A DNA stretch of 64,000 bases from Bacteroidota bacterium (GCA_020444415.1 JAHLLA010000004.1:159927-223926), one strand, 5' to 3'. Shown: positions 1 to 10,248, counted from the stretch's first letter. Notes: generated from the letters alone by a model not told the origin. Made by a program: numbers and translations.

Positions 1-45
1 CGGAAAATAGTTATGAACAGCTTATTAACCACTATTCATTATTTG

Positions 46-53
46 TATTTTTG
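46..53 (+). promoter_or_regulatory. dnaB promoter -7 element
   Basis: TATTTTTG matches the Bacteroidota -7 consensus TAnnTTTG and lies 6 bases before the dnaB ATG, implying a very short leader. No clear -33 TTTG is visible upstream. Confidence 0.5.
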
Positions 54-58
54 GCTTC

Positions 59-1567
59 ATGGAAGAGACAGCTAAAAACGTCAGAAAAAATAAAAACCCT
101 CAAAAACTTTCCAATATTACAAGTCAGTTGATTGAGCATGGCAAAGTCCCACCTCAGGCTGTTGACCTTGAAGAAGCCGTGCTTGGCGCGATGATGCTTG
201 AAAAAGATGCCGTTTCAGCTGTTATTGATATTCTTTCACCCAAAGTATTTTACCTTGATAAGCACCAGCGCATCTTTAAGGCCATTCAAAGTTTATTCAC
301 CAAATCGGAGCCTGTTGATATCCTCACCGTAACCAACGAATTAAAAAGTATGGGTGAACTGGAAATGGTGGGCGGACCTTATTATATCACAAGTTTAACA
401 AGCCGAATCGCCTCAGCGGCCAACGTTGAATACCATGCTCGTATCATCCTTCAAAAGCATATCCAGCGCGACCTGATCACCATATCAACGGAGATCATAA
501 ATGATGCGTATGAAGACACCACCGATGTATTCAATTTGCTGGACAAAGCCGAGCAAAACCTGTTTGCTGTTTCTGAAACCAATTTAAGAAGGAATTTTGA
601 AGATATGCCCTCGTTAGTTAAACAAGCTATTGAGGATATTGAAAATGCTAAAAACTCCGATTCACAATTACGAGGTGTTCCGTCGGGATTTGTGGAGCTG
701 GATCGGAAAACATCAGGATGGCAAAAATCTGATCTGATCATCCTGGCGGCTCGTCCCTCCATGGGAAAAACAGCACTGGCGCTATCTATGGCACGTAATG
801 TAGCTGTTGAATTCAACAAGCCAATTGCGTTTTTTTCATTGGAGATGTCAGCAGTCCAATTGGTTACCAGGCTGATTTCAAGTGAAACCGAATTAAGAGC
901 AGATAAGTTAAAGCGTGGAGACCTTGCCGGGCACGAATGGCAGCAGTTGAATGATAAGATATCCAACCTGGTTGATGCCAAAATATTTATTGACGACACA
1001 CCGGCACTCACTATTTTCGAACTTCGGGCCAAATGCCGGCGGTTAAAGCAACAGCATGATATCCAGATGGTTTTCATAGATTACCTGCAACTCATGTCGG
1101 GTGGAGGTGACAGTAAAGGAAACCGAGAACAAGAAATCAGCCAGATTTCACGTTCATTAAAAGCGTTGGCAAAAGAATTGGACGTTCCGGTACTGGCACT
1201 GTCACAGTTAAGCCGTGCCGTTGAGAACAGACCCGGACAAACCAAGCGGCCTATTCTTTCCGACCTTCGTGAATCAGGAGCTATTGAGCAGGATGCCGAC
1301 CTTGTACTGTTCATTTACAGACCTGAATATTATAAACTGGATGAGTTCGAAGACGGCACTTCAACACATCGCGTTGCGGAAGTGATCATTGCCAAACACA
1401 GGAATGGCCCTACCGGCGAAGTGAAATTGAAGTTTATCGAAACTTTCGCCAAGTTTGAAGATCACGAATCGGGAAGTAACTATTCTATTTCAGATGTAAG
1501 CGCCGGGATGAAGACCCTGCCATCAAAAATGAACGATTTAAATGATACAGAAGATACACCTTTTTAA
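59..1567 (+). CDS. dnaB: Replicative DNA helicase DnaB
   Basis: This is the hexameric replicative helicase that unwinds the fork ahead of the DNA polymerase and recruits primase in the cytoplasm. The 502 residues show the usual two domains: an N-terminal DnaB domain (about residues 33-135, beginning PPQAVDLEEAVLGAMMLEKD) and a RecA-like motor from about residue 205. The Walker A motif ARPSMGKTA is at 231-239 and the Walker B region at VFIDYLQLMSGG. The DLRESGAIEQDAD segment is the conserved H4/DnaB signature. The length is normal and there is no intein. The ATG at 59 follows a good -7 element. The next gene starts 15 bases after the stop. Confidence 0.98.
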   Translation: MEETAKNVRKNKNPQKLSNITSQLIEHGKVPPQAVDLEEAVLGAMMLEKDAVSAVIDILSPKVFYLDKHQRIFKAIQSLFTKSEPVDILTVTNELKSMGELEMVGGPYYITSLTSRIASAANVEYHARIILQKHIQRDLITISTEIINDAYEDTTDVFNLLDKAEQNLFAVSETNLRRNFEDMPSLVKQAIEDIENAKNSDSQLRGVPSGFVELDRKTSGWQKSDLIILAARPSMGKTALALSMARNVAVEFNKPIAFFSLEMSAVQLVTRLISSETELRADKLKRGDLAGHEWQQLNDKISNLVDAKIFIDDTPALTIFELRAKCRRLKQQHDIQMVFIDYLQLMSGGGDSKGNREQEISQISRSLKALAKELDVPVLALSQLSRAVENRPGQTKRPILSDLRESGAIEQDADLVLFIYRPEYYKLDEFEDGTSTHRVAEVIIAKHRNGPTGEVKLKFIETFAKFEDHESGSNYSISDVSAGMKTLPSKMNDLNDTEDTPF

Positions 1568-1582
1568 TTAAATTTTAAACAT

Positions 1583-2422
1583 ATGAACGATTACAGAAAA
1601 ATCATTGTAACCATAGTTATAGTCTTGCTACCAGGACTGTTAATGAATGTATTTGCCCAAAAAAGCGTTGAATTAAAATATGATCTCAGCCAGGGTGACA
1701 AGTATGAATATAAACTGGAAATTGACCAGGACATCGTGTTTGATGCCGGTGGACAAACCATGGCATTGGATCAATTGATGAACTTCAGGATGACCTCCAA
1801 CATTGATGAAAAAAACGGAGATGAATACAGGATTTCAACTACCGTAGATGCGATTAAAATGACCCAAAGTATTTTCGGGATGCAGATCACCTACGACTCT
1901 GAAGACCCGAATAGCATGCAAAACCCGATGGCTGCTAAAATTGGTGAAGAGATGAACAACATCATTGGATCAGATTACACAATGACCATGGATGAAAGAG
2001 GCCATGTAACCGATGTGGATGCAAGCGACGTTTCAAACGATGAACTCATCAACAACATCAGTTCAGGTTCAAACTTTGCCATTTATAAAGAAGGCTCTGT
2101 AAGTGTGGGCGAAACTTGGGATGGCGATGTAACGCCACTTGATAACAGCGACATGAAAGTAGCCATGAAGTATACTTTATTGAAAGTGAGCAGCAAAGAA
2201 GCTTTGCTTGGATTAAACGGCACGATAACAGCAAATAGTATTGACGACCAGGAAATGAAAATGAACGGAACTATGACAGGTGAAATGACCGTGGATGTGA
2301 ATACCGGCTGGCTGATCGAATCAGTGCTTAACCAGGAAATTGAATTGGATATTGAGCAAAATGGCCAGAAATTTCCTGCCACCATCAGTGGTACGGTTAC
2401 AACAACTTCTGAGAAAAAATAA
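1583..2422 (+). CDS. Secreted protein of unknown function (DUF6263-like)
   Basis: This 279-residue protein has a clear N-terminal signal peptide (hydrophobic TIVIVLLPGLLMNVFA, cleavage near AQ at about 26). The rest is a beta-rich body with the pattern 'ELKYDLSQGDKYEYKLEIDQ', and the C-terminal part includes GETWDGDVTPL. This arrangement resembles the DUF6263 family of Bacteroidota exported proteins, whose function is unknown. It starts 15 bases after dnaB and is followed by a strong terminator, so the two may be cotranscribed although no functional link is evident. The family assignment is by eye; export to the periplasm is the safer statement. Confidence 0.7.
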   Translation: MNDYRKIIVTIVIVLLPGLLMNVFAQKSVELKYDLSQGDKYEYKLEIDQDIVFDAGGQTMALDQLMNFRMTSNIDEKNGDEYRISTTVDAIKMTQSIFGMQITYDSEDPNSMQNPMAAKIGEEMNNIIGSDYTMTMDERGHVTDVDASDVSNDELINNISSGSNFAIYKEGSVSVGETWDGDVTPLDNSDMKVAMKYTLLKVSSKEALLGLNGTITANSIDDQEMKMNGTMTGEMTVDVNTGWLIESVLNQEIELDIEQNGQKFPATISGTVTTTSEKK

Positions 2423-2439
2423 AGAGGTTTATTTAAACC

Positions 2440-2468
2440 AAAAAAAGGGGCTTTAGGGCCCTTTTTTT
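2440..2468 (+). terminator. Rho-independent terminator after the dnaB transcript
   Basis: An A6-G4 run pairs with GGGCCC-T7 downstream, giving an AAAAAAGGG/CCCTTTTTT stem that ends in a T tract. It lies 18 bases after the stop of the secreted protein and closes the transcript on the plus strand. Confidence 0.8.
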
Positions 2469-2692
2469 ATTGCTATTCCTTAAGACTAACTTCAATGCTT
2501 CATTCACTAAATCAGCTGCTTACTGCAACAAAATAGCTTCATACACTTTTAGGACTTTTTTAACTGGGAACTCTTTTCTTTCTGGGGAAAATACACCTTA
2601 AATTAAATTGAAAAAGTTTTTTTTTAAATACTATACCTTTATATTAATTTTAACTTACCTCTTATAAATGTATTATTGATGATAAATAATTT

Positions 2693-5377
2693 TTAGTCAT
2701 CCTTCAAACATCGTATCGAGTATCCATATGTCATATGAACACTATAACTATACCGGTGAATTTTATCAGAAGTATACGAAAATTTACGCCTTATTGCAGT
2801 TCCATTAATATATCCTTTATTTGAAGTCCAAAAAGATCCACCCCGCCCAAGATCATATGAATTTCCGGTATTAAAATTACTATAACCTGCCGGCAATACC
2901 GTAAATCCATATTTGTCTATTCCATTACCTGCACCCTGCCACCAATATGCCGATTTTAGGTATAAACCTGCGTTATATCCTCTATATCCGGTTTTATCCC
3001 ACTCAGGATCACCATTATCATATAAACTGTCAACTGTTCCTTCCAGCACTTTCCAATCACCGTCTGTAGGTACATGCCAACCCTCCGGGCATAAACCCTG
3101 CGACCCGGGAGTTTCAGTATATTGCATTAGTTCATTCCACTGGTATAAAGCTCCGTAAATATCACAATAGTTTCCATCATCCTCATAACAATATTTTTCG
3201 ATAACACCATTATCAGTTTGGGCAGAACTAATGGGTATTCTTGTTCCAATATTCAGGTTTTCTTTGAACCAACATTGATTTCCAATTAATACCGTATTAT
3301 AAATCTGTCCACCATATTCAATAGTTTCAAAACCAGGACATGGGACAATATTATTAATAGTTACCGTCTGTGTTGCTTCATCCGTTGCTCCATCAGAGTC
3401 TTTCACTTCAAGGATAGGAGTATAACTGCCCTCGAACAAATACTGGTGGGTCTCTTGTTTCTCATAGGAAAAATCAGTGTCAAAAACACCATTTCCATCC
3501 CAGTCCCAGCGAACTTGTAAATCCTCAACAGGGTCTTCTTCATCGGTAGAAAATGATGCATTGAAACGGAAGATTGTATCCGTGGTGCCATTATACGGAT
3601 TTACCGAAAATGCTGCAACAGGAGCATGATTATTGGTAACCGTTATTTCATGTGTTATTTCATCGGATAGATTTTCTGTGTCAATTACTTCCAACTTAAT
3701 TGTATAATTGTTGGGAATTGTATAAGCATGCTCTATTTTCTTTTCGTACATGAAATCCGTATCCCAAATTCCATCATTTTCCCAATCCCATCGCACCTGT
3801 AAGTCTCGCAGTGGGTCTTCCTCGTCTTCACAATCGGAAGCATCTAAATGAAATACAGAACCAATCCCACCTATCAATGGACTCACAGTAAAACTTGCTT
3901 CCGGGGGATGGTTCGAGTTAACAGTTACCTCGTGTGTTATTTTATCCGAGGCATCTTCTGTGTCTATTACCTCAAGCCTTATCATATAATCGCCTGCATT
4001 TGTATAGGCATGATCAATTTCTTTTTCATACATGAAATCTGTATCCCATACTCCATCATCTTCCCAGTCCCAGCGAACCTGCAAATCTTCCAGTGGATCT
4101 TCTTCATCTTCGCAACCGGACGCGTCAAAATGGAAATTTGTGCCTATCCCGGCACTCAGTGGGTTCACGGTAAAACTGGCCTCGGGAAAATTATTTATCT
4201 CATCACCTGAGTTGGCAATCTCAAATTGTTTATCAAATAAATTTGCTTCAACATCAAATAAATCAGTAATAATAAGATCAACTTCCATTCCTATATCAGA
4301 GCGAAGACCAAGATAAAAATACCACCATGGCGTATTCCCAAATTCAGCTTCAAGCGAGGCATAGGGTTGTACCGAAACATTTGGTTTAAAGATCTTATAT
4401 ATAACCATATTAAGTTGAGGTTTAACATAAACTTTCGCACTTAGCGAGTTAGTAAGTAATGGAGGTGTAATGCCGAAATTTTTCTCCAAATTAAACGAAG
4501 GGTTCCAATTACTTCCATCATAAGCTAAGCCTCCGCTGGCTGTCAGTTCCTGGGTTAAACCGGCTGAAAGAGAACATGTTGCTTCAAGTTCAATACCAGC
4601 AGTAAGTACAACCTCCGGTGTAATAACAACAGGTACGGGGCCTATCATAACCGTAATAGGTGGATATTCCAATATCAATAATTCTACACTTTTTTCAAAC
4701 TCAGCCGAATGACTTAATTCTTCTGTCAATGTAAAGGTTTCCGTAATTGAAAACAATCCGTAAGCAGTATCTAGTATAGGTTTAAACCATTCAGTATGCC
4801 AATCGTAATCAGCTTCAAATTCAAATTGGCCAATCTCCAACTCGCCGGTTATTGAAAAAAAATCTGTTCCAAAATCTGTACTTATCTCTATTAAAAATTG
4901 TGATTCATCTCCATCTTTTGGTTTGATAAATTTTACTCCATCTGCCTGATATTTAATTTTCTTTATCTTTTGCGGGTTAGATACATCTACCTTAAATTTC
5001 AATTCCCCTTTTAAAATAGCATCTGAAAGCGAAGCTTGTTCAGTACTGATAATTATATTTTGGCCATCCGATGATATATCAGTTATCTTTCTCAATAGTC
5101 CATAACCTACTGACGAAACAACTACATCGCCAACTTTTAGATCGTAATTCACATTGATAGCATCGTCAAATGTCAAAGTATAATCATTCGTATCAATAGA
5201 TACAATGTTGCTATTCCAATCCTGATCAGCTATCACCTTTGTATTTTCAGCGATAATGATCTCTGGTTCTGGTTCAGGTTCAGGTTCGATTTTGTCTTTT
5301 TTACAGCCTGGTTGAGGAAACAAGAAAAGCAAAAAGAAAGCAACACTAGCTGCTTTAAAAAGTGTTGATCTTTTCAT
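2693..5377 (-). CDS. PKD-repeat lipoprotein with C-terminal FISUMP domain
   Basis: This 894-residue surface or outer-membrane protein starts with a hydrophobic leader ending at PGC-KK (about residue 25), which suggests lipoprotein processing although the lipobox is not classical. An EP repeat (EPEPEPEPE) acts as a linker. Residues about 45-390 are beta-rich and unrecognised. Three PKD-type Ig repeats follow at about 397-488, 489-581 and 582-672, each with DLQVRWDW and DEEDP motifs. The C-terminus (about 676-894) is a Fibrobacter-major-paralogous (FISUMP) domain with signatures such as WFKENLNIGT, GLCPEGWHVPTDGDW and YGYSIRCLKD. These domains are typical of exported adhesive or carbohydrate-associated proteins. 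Substrate unknown. It stands alone between two intergenic gaps. Confidence 0.85.
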   Translation of the reverse strand: MKRSTLFKAASVAFFLLFLFPQPGCKKDKIEPEPEPEPEIIIAENTKVIADQDWNSNIVSIDTNDYTLTFDDAINVNYDLKVGDVVVSSVGYGLLRKITDISSDGQNIIISTEQASLSDAILKGELKFKVDVSNPQKIKKIKYQADGVKFIKPKDGDESQFLIEISTDFGTDFFSITGELEIGQFEFEADYDWHTEWFKPILDTAYGLFSITETFTLTEELSHSAEFEKSVELLILEYPPITVMIGPVPVVITPEVVLTAGIELEATCSLSAGLTQELTASGGLAYDGSNWNPSFNLEKNFGITPPLLTNSLSAKVYVKPQLNMVIYKIFKPNVSVQPYASLEAEFGNTPWWYFYLGLRSDIGMEVDLIITDLFDVEANLFDKQFEIANSGDEINNFPEASFTVNPLSAGIGTNFHFDASGCEDEEDPLEDLQVRWDWEDDGVWDTDFMYEKEIDHAYTNAGDYMIRLEVIDTEDASDKITHEVTVNSNHPPEASFTVSPLIGGIGSVFHLDASDCEDEEDPLRDLQVRWDWENDGIWDTDFMYEKKIEHAYTIPNNYTIKLEVIDTENLSDEITHEITVTNNHAPVAAFSVNPYNGTTDTIFRFNASFSTDEEDPVEDLQVRWDWDGNGVFDTDFSYEKQETHQYLFEGSYTPILEVKDSDGATDEATQTVTINNIVPCPGFETIEYGGQIYNTVLIGNQCWFKENLNIGTRIPISSAQTDNGVIEKYCYEDDGNYCDIYGALYQWNELMQYTETPGSQGLCPEGWHVPTDGDWKVLEGTVDSLYDNGDPEWDKTGYRGYNAGLYLKSAYWWQGAGNGIDKYGFTVLPAGYSNFNTGNSYDLGRGGSFWTSNKGYINGTAIRRKFSYTSDKIHRYSYSVHMTYGYSIRCLKDD

Positions 5378-5471
5378 AATAATTAGTTTTGGTCAACCAA
5401 TTATATGATAAATATCATAAAAAAGCAAATATTCTTTAAATAAGTTATCAACCTAAAGATTAATGGGTTAC

Positions 5472-6662
5472 TTAGGACAATACTTTATTCACCAGCTCTG
5501 CGGCTTCCTGTAACAGGATGGCTGAATGCACTTTCAAACCTGATTTATCGATCAGTTCTTTACCTTCTTCAGCATTGGTACCTTGCAAACGAACAATGAT
5601 CGGTACTTTGATCTCGCCTATATTATGGTAAGCATCTACAATGCCCTGGGCAACCTTATCGCAACGTACGATACCACCAAAAATATTTACAAGTATGGCT
5701 TTCACGCTATCATCTTTCAAAATAATGCGGAATGCTTCCTCAACACGTTTGGCATCGGCAGTACCGCCCACATCTAAAAAGTTAGCAGGTTCACCACCCG
5801 ACATTTTGATCATATCCATGGTAGCCATGGCCAGTCCGGCACCATTCACCATACAACCTACATTACCATCCAGTTTCACAAAATTCAGGTCGAAACGGCT
5901 GGCTTCCACTTCTGTCGGATCCTCCTCCGAAAGGTCACGCATTGCGTTTATGTCTTTATGGCGAAACAACGCGTTGTTGTCAATTGAAACTTTGGCATCA
6001 GCTGCATATACCCTTCCATCTGCGGCTTTGATCACCGGGTTGATCTCGAACAAACTGGCATCGGAACCTACATAAGCTTTGTAAAGGGCAGCCACAAATT
6101 TCACCATTTCTTTAAAGGATGTACCGCTCAGTCCGAGGTTAAAAGCAATACGGCGGGCCTGGAAACCTGTCAATCCAACTTTTGGATCAATAATTTCTGT
6201 GAAAATTTCATCGGGAGTCTCTTCGGCCACCTGTTCAATGTTCATCCCGCCACGTGGCGAATACATCACCATATTCCGGCCTTTATCCCTGTTCAACAAA
6301 ATGCTCATATAGTATTCTTCCACTTCCTCGGGTCCCGGATAATAAATGTTTTGCTCCACAAGTATTTTTTTCACCAGTTTACCCTCTTTTTTTGTTTGTG
6401 GTGTTACCAGCATCATCCCTATGATCTGATCTGCATATTCACGAACCTCATCAAGGGTTTTCGCAATTTTTACGCCACCACCTTTTCCGCGGCCACCGGC
6501 GTGAATTTGCGCTTTTACAGCCCATTTATCGGAACCTGTTTGTTTCTGAATATTTTTTGCAGCTTCGAAAGCCTCCTCCGGCGACAATGCAACTATTCCC
6601 AATGGAACAGAAACACCATAGCCCTGCAAGATTGATTTGCCCTGAAATTCGTGAAGATTCAT
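5472..6662 (-). CDS. sucC: Succinate-CoA ligase (ADP-forming) beta subunit
   Basis: SucC binds nucleotide and succinate in the alpha2beta2 succinyl-CoA synthetase, which makes ATP from succinyl-CoA in the TCA cycle or the reverse in reductive branches. The 396 residues match the normal family length. The N-terminus MNLHEFQGKSIL is typical, followed by an ATP-grasp domain (AQIHAGGRGKGGGVKIAK) and a C-terminal CoA-ligase domain with NIFGGIVRCDKVAQG and RLQGTNAEEG. The alpha subunit gene sucD is not next to it in this window. A matching -7 element lies about 40 bases upstream on the minus strand, so it appears to be transcribed alone. Confidence 0.97.
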   Translation of the reverse strand: MNLHEFQGKSILQGYGVSVPLGIVALSPEEAFEAAKNIQKQTGSDKWAVKAQIHAGGRGKGGGVKIAKTLDEVREYADQIIGMMLVTPQTKKEGKLVKKILVEQNIYYPGPEEVEEYYMSILLNRDKGRNMVMYSPRGGMNIEQVAEETPDEIFTEIIDPKVGLTGFQARRIAFNLGLSGTSFKEMVKFVAALYKAYVGSDASLFEINPVIKAADGRVYAADAKVSIDNNALFRHKDINAMRDLSEEDPTEVEASRFDLNFVKLDGNVGCMVNGAGLAMATMDMIKMSGGEPANFLDVGGTADAKRVEEAFRIILKDDSVKAILVNIFGGIVRCDKVAQGIVDAYHNIGEIKVPIIVRLQGTNAEEGKELIDKSGLKVHSAILLQEAAELVNKVLS

Positions 6663-6700
6663 GTGTGATTTCTAAAGGATTATAACAAGATTTTCGCCTT

Positions 6701-6708
6701 CAAAAATA
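6701..6708 (-). promoter_or_regulatory. sucC promoter -7 element
   Basis: On the minus strand this reads TATTTTTG, a perfect TAnnTTTG match, 38 bases before the sucC ATG. Confidence 0.5.
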
Positions 6709-6831
6709 GCACAATATCCGTTAACAGCCGCCGTAATTCCATAAAAATCGTTGTTTCAGTTATTCAATATGCTTCCGCCACGTAGTTAACACAATATAAT
6801 TCAAACAAGCTACATCCAAAAGTCATTTTAT

Positions 6832-6839
6832 TATCTTTG
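6832..6839 (+). promoter_or_regulatory. Promoter -7 element of the LolD-like ABC gene
   Basis: TATCTTTG matches TAnnTTTG and lies 17 bases before the ATG at 6857. It forms a divergent promoter pair with the sucC element. Confidence 0.55.
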
Positions 6840-6856
6840 CAGCGCTATCAGATTTT

Positions 6857-7528
6857 ATGCTTAAAGCCAGCAACATACATAAATCATACGGAAGTGTCGA
6901 AGTCCTCAAAGGTATCGATCTCATGGTAGAGAAACGTGAGATCGTTTCCATTGTCGGTGCTTCAGGTGCGGGTAAATCAACTTTACTACAAATCATGGGC
7001 ACCATTGAAAACGCCGACCAGGGAATTGTTGAAATTGACGGCATCAGAGCTACGGAATTAGGTGATAAGGCCTTATCGGAATTCAGGAACAGCAAAATAG
7101 GTTTCGTTTTCCAGTTTCATCATTTATTGCCAGAATTTACAGCTCTGGAAAATATTTGCATACCAGCATTTATCAAAGGGCTGACAAAAAAGGGCGCCGA
7201 AAAAAAAGCATATGAACTGCTAAAGTTTATGAGTCTGACAGATCGTGCTACGCATAAACCATCAGAAATGTCAGGTGGCGAGCAGCAGCGCGTGGCCATC
7301 GCCAGAGCCCTCATCAACAACCCTGCTGTGATCCTTGCTGATGAACCTTCCGGTAATCTTGATTCAAACGCATCGCAGGCCTTGCATTCGTTGTTCTTAA
7401 AACTGAGAGAAGAGTTCGGGCAAACATTTGTGATTGTTACACACAACAAAGAACTGGCAAGTATGGCTGATCGAAAAGTGGAGATCGTCGATGGTATCAT
7501 CTTCAAAGAAAATAATAAAGCAGTTTAA
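6857..7528 (+). CDS. ABC transporter ATP-binding protein, LolD/MacB type
   Basis: This 223-residue cytoplasmic ATPase carries all ABC motifs: Walker [10 protein letters not shown] at 34-42, Q-loop [10 protein letters not shown], signature [15 protein letters not shown], Walker [13 protein letters not shown] and the H-loop THN. Sequence features such as EPSGNLDS and the short length put it in the LolD/MacB/FtsE group, which powers lipoprotein release or substrate extrusion without moving the substrate through the membrane itself. The membrane partner (LolC/E-like) is not encoded nearby, which is common in Bacteroidota. The next gene, a periplasmic TPR protein, begins 26 bases later and may share the transcript. 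Confidence 0.88.
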   Translation: MLKASNIHKSYGSVEVLKGIDLMVEKREIVSIVGASGAGKSTLLQIMGTIENADQGIVEIDGIRATELGDKALSEFRNSKIGFVFQFHHLLPEFTALENICIPAFIKGLTKKGAEKKAYELLKFMSLTDRATHKPSEMSGGEQQRVAIARALINNPAVILADEPSGNLDSNASQALHSLFLKLREEFGQTFVIVTHNKELASMADRKVEIVDGIIFKENNKAV

Positions 7529-7554
7529 ACGTTTTCAACAAAACTTAGCAGGAA

Positions 7555-10248
7555 TTGAAATTGAATACCCCCATAAAATCCTTATTAAAAATATTGAGAG
7601 CAGTCATCATGTTTGGGTTAATTGTTATCGCCAATCATGGATTTTCCCAACAGGCGCAAACTTACGAAGAAGCCATAGCGTTAGCCGATAAAAATCTGAA
7701 AGAAAATAACTTACTCGATGCCAAGGCCTATTACCAGATGGCGCTCAAGTACAAAACAGATGACCCTTATGCCAATGAAAAGATCATCAGCATCGTGGAA
7801 ATGATGAAAAACCAGTTGAGCAAGGAAGATGCATATTATGATATGATCGACCTGGCGGATGTATTGTATGATGAAATGGCACTCGAAAAAGCTTTGGAAC
7901 AATACCGGAAAGCCTTACAGATCATCCCAGATGATGAGTATGCGAAAAACCAGATTGCCGGCATTGAGAAAATGCAATCTGACCAAAAGGATAAAATTTC
8001 GGCTTTTGAGGCCGCCATGAGCAATGGTAACAGTTTGCTGGCAGACCAACAATTTGATGAAGCCATCCGTGCCTTTAAGGAAGCCCAGCAAATCTTTCCC
8101 GACAAAACCCTTCCACAGGATCAGATTCATATGGCTGAAAATGAGAAAGAAACCTATAATGAAAATTTGATCCTTTTTAACGAGCAAATCGAAGAAGCAC
8201 AGCGATACCTGCTTGTCAAAAATTATGCTACAGCATTGGACTACTTTGAGAGTGCCTATGAAATTTTTCCGGATAACGAAGAAGTGAATGCCTGGATAGC
8301 TGAGATTAAACCTAAAGCAGAAAACCAGCGCAAGTATAACATCCGTGTGGATGAAGCGGATGAACTTTACATAAGCAAGGATTTTATGGGTGCCATGGCC
8401 AAATACAACGAAGCCGCTGAATTATGGCCCGAGAACAGCTACCCGCATGATATGATCGGCAAGATCAATGAGCAACTGGCATTGCAACGGAAAGACCTGG
8501 ATAAAAACTACAACCTGAGTATTGAAAAAGCCGACAGCCTGCTTGCTATTGAAGAGTTTACAGCCGCACAGGGACAATATAAGCTGGCTTTAACACTGAA
8601 ACCGGGTGAAGCCTATCCGACCTCCAAACTTGCCGAAATTGATACGCATTTTGCAGCACAGCGAAAGGCATTCGAAGAAAATTATGCCAATATGGTTACC
8701 AAAGCAGACAGTTTGTTTGATGCACAGCAATATACTTTATCGGCAGAACAATATGAATTTGCACTCACCATACGGCCTGACGACAACTACCCGAAAGAAC
8801 GCCTGATAGAGATTGAAAACCAACTGGCAGCCATAGCCGCGCAGAAAAAACTGGACAGTGAATACATGGCACTGATTGCTGCAGCCGACGACTTTTTTAA
8901 TGCAAAGCAATTCGATCTGGCCAAAGGAAAATATATGGAAGCGCAGGAAATAAAACCGGAAGAAGCGTATCCCGGGCAACGTATGGCCGAAATACAACAG
9001 TTACTGGTAAACGCGGCTGCACAAAAGGAACTGGATGAAAATTATAACAAACAAATGGTGGTGGCATCCCGCTTATTGAGTGAAGATAAACTGGAAGAAT
9101 CGAAAGCAGCTTATTTAGTGGCACTTGAACTCAAATCTTACGAGCCATTGCCCAGGCAAAAAATTGAAGAAATTGACAGCATTGTAGATGCCCGCATCAG
9201 GCAGGCAGAAATTGATGCCATTTACACTAAACATTTACAGAAAGGCGATTCATTACTGGCATTGCAGGCATATGCTGATGCAATAATAGCCTATGAAGAA
9301 GCTTTAGCAATAAAACCTACCGGAAAAGAAGCAAGGGCAAATGCAGACAAGGCCAGCACCCTGAAAGCTGAAATGGAAGAAAGAATAGCCTTGCAAGAGG
9401 CTTACGATAACGCGATCAGAGAAGGAGATAAACTCTATTCAGAAAAAAGTTATGAATTAGCAAAAACTGAATTTGAAAAAGCTACAAATGCCAAACCTAC
9501 AGAGACTTATCCGCAACAAATGATTGCAGAAATCAGTACGATTCTTGAACAACTTGCTGCCGAAAGACAGCAACGTTATGACGAAGCCATTACAAAAGCT
9601 GATGTGTATTTTACTCAGGGCAATTATAAAGATGCGCTCATCGAATATAAAATTGCCAGAAGTATCAAACCCGAGGAAAACTATCCGTCAGCTAAGATTG
9701 CCGAAAGCGAAAGGATCATCGAAGAAGAATTGAAAGTAATTCGCGGCCAGTATGATGTGGTGATCGCGGAAGCAGATAATTTATACAATTCAAGAATTTA
9801 CGACAAGGCCATCCAGAGTTACCAGCAAGCAAGGGCTATGTTGCCTGACGAGCCTTACCCTGTTGAGATGATTAAAAAGATTACCAAATATCTGGATGAT
9901 AATGCCATCACTGATGTGGTTAAAGAGCGTATCGTGATCAACTCGGAAGTCACTGAGAAATTTGATTTTGACCCGATTCCAGTGAACGTCCGTAAGAGTA
10001 ATTATGTGCTGGTAAAAGCGCGCAACCTGACCAACAACTCGTTCAAAATGATCTTTAGTTATGGTGGCGACAACGGTAAAAATGGTGGATTCGTTGTTCA
10101 GGTCCCGCAGGATGAAGAAATGAACGATTTTATCATCCGCGTGGGCAATCAGTACAAGTGGTTTGCTGAAGACAATAACTGGATGTCGATTTATTCGCAA
10201 AACGGCGACATCGAGATCAGCATCGTTCGGATAACCACCAGTAACTAA
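7555..10248 (+). CDS. Exported protein made of 13 TPR-like repeats
   Basis: The TTG at 7555 gives a complete signal peptide (KSLLKILRAVIMFGLIVIA, cleavage near FSQQ); the first ATG at 7609 would give a shorter one and is the alternative. The mature part contains about 13 consecutive units of roughly 60-70 residues. Each has the pattern Y-x4-I/A-x2-AD-x-L, then Y/F-x2-A-x3-Y, then A-x2-I-K-P-x-E-x-YP, so they are TPR-type helical hairpins separated by longer linkers. A distinct ~110-residue C-terminal beta domain (from about 785) contains NNSFKMIFSYGGDNGKNGG. Such proteins are scaffolds in the periplasm. Specific partners are unknown. It follows the ABC ATPase gene closely. Confidence 0.8.
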   Translation: MKLNTPIKSLLKILRAVIMFGLIVIANHGFSQQAQTYEEAIALADKNLKENNLLDAKAYYQMALKYKTDDPYANEKIISIVEMMKNQLSKEDAYYDMIDLADVLYDEMALEKALEQYRKALQIIPDDEYAKNQIAGIEKMQSDQKDKISAFEAAMSNGNSLLADQQFDEAIRAFKEAQQIFPDKTLPQDQIHMAENEKETYNENLILFNEQIEEAQRYLLVKNYATALDYFESAYEIFPDNEEVNAWIAEIKPKAENQRKYNIRVDEADELYISKDFMGAMAKYNEAAELWPENSYPHDMIGKINEQLALQRKDLDKNYNLSIEKADSLLAIEEFTAAQGQYKLALTLKPGEAYPTSKLAEIDTHFAAQRKAFEENYANMVTKADSLFDAQQYTLSAEQYEFALTIRPDDNYPKERLIEIENQLAAIAAQKKLDSEYMALIAAADDFFNAKQFDLAKGKYMEAQEIKPEEAYPGQRMAEIQQLLVNAAAQKELDENYNKQMVVASRLLSEDKLEESKAAYLVALELKSYEPLPRQKIEEIDSIVDARIRQAEIDAIYTKHLQKGDSLLALQAYADAIIAYEEALAIKPTGKEARANADKASTLKAEMEERIALQEAYDNAIREGDKLYSEKSYELAKTEFEKATNAKPTETYPQQMIAEISTILEQLAAERQQRYDEAITKADVYFTQGNYKDALIEYKIARSIKPEENYPSAKIAESERIIEEELKVIRGQYDVVIAEADNLYNSRIYDKAIQSYQQARAMLPDEPYPVEMIKKITKYLDDNAITDVVKERIVINSEVTEKFDFDPIPVNVRKSNYVLVKARNLTNNSFKMIFSYGGDNGKNGGFVVQVPQDEEMNDFIIRVGNQYKWFAEDNNWMSIYSQNGDIEISIVRITTSN

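Noticed and set aside
451..1077. Long open reading frame antisense to dnaB (208 codons)
   Set aside because: It lies wholly within dnaB, whose motifs are unmistakable. The product is serine- and cysteine-rich without any domain, as expected of a shadow frame.
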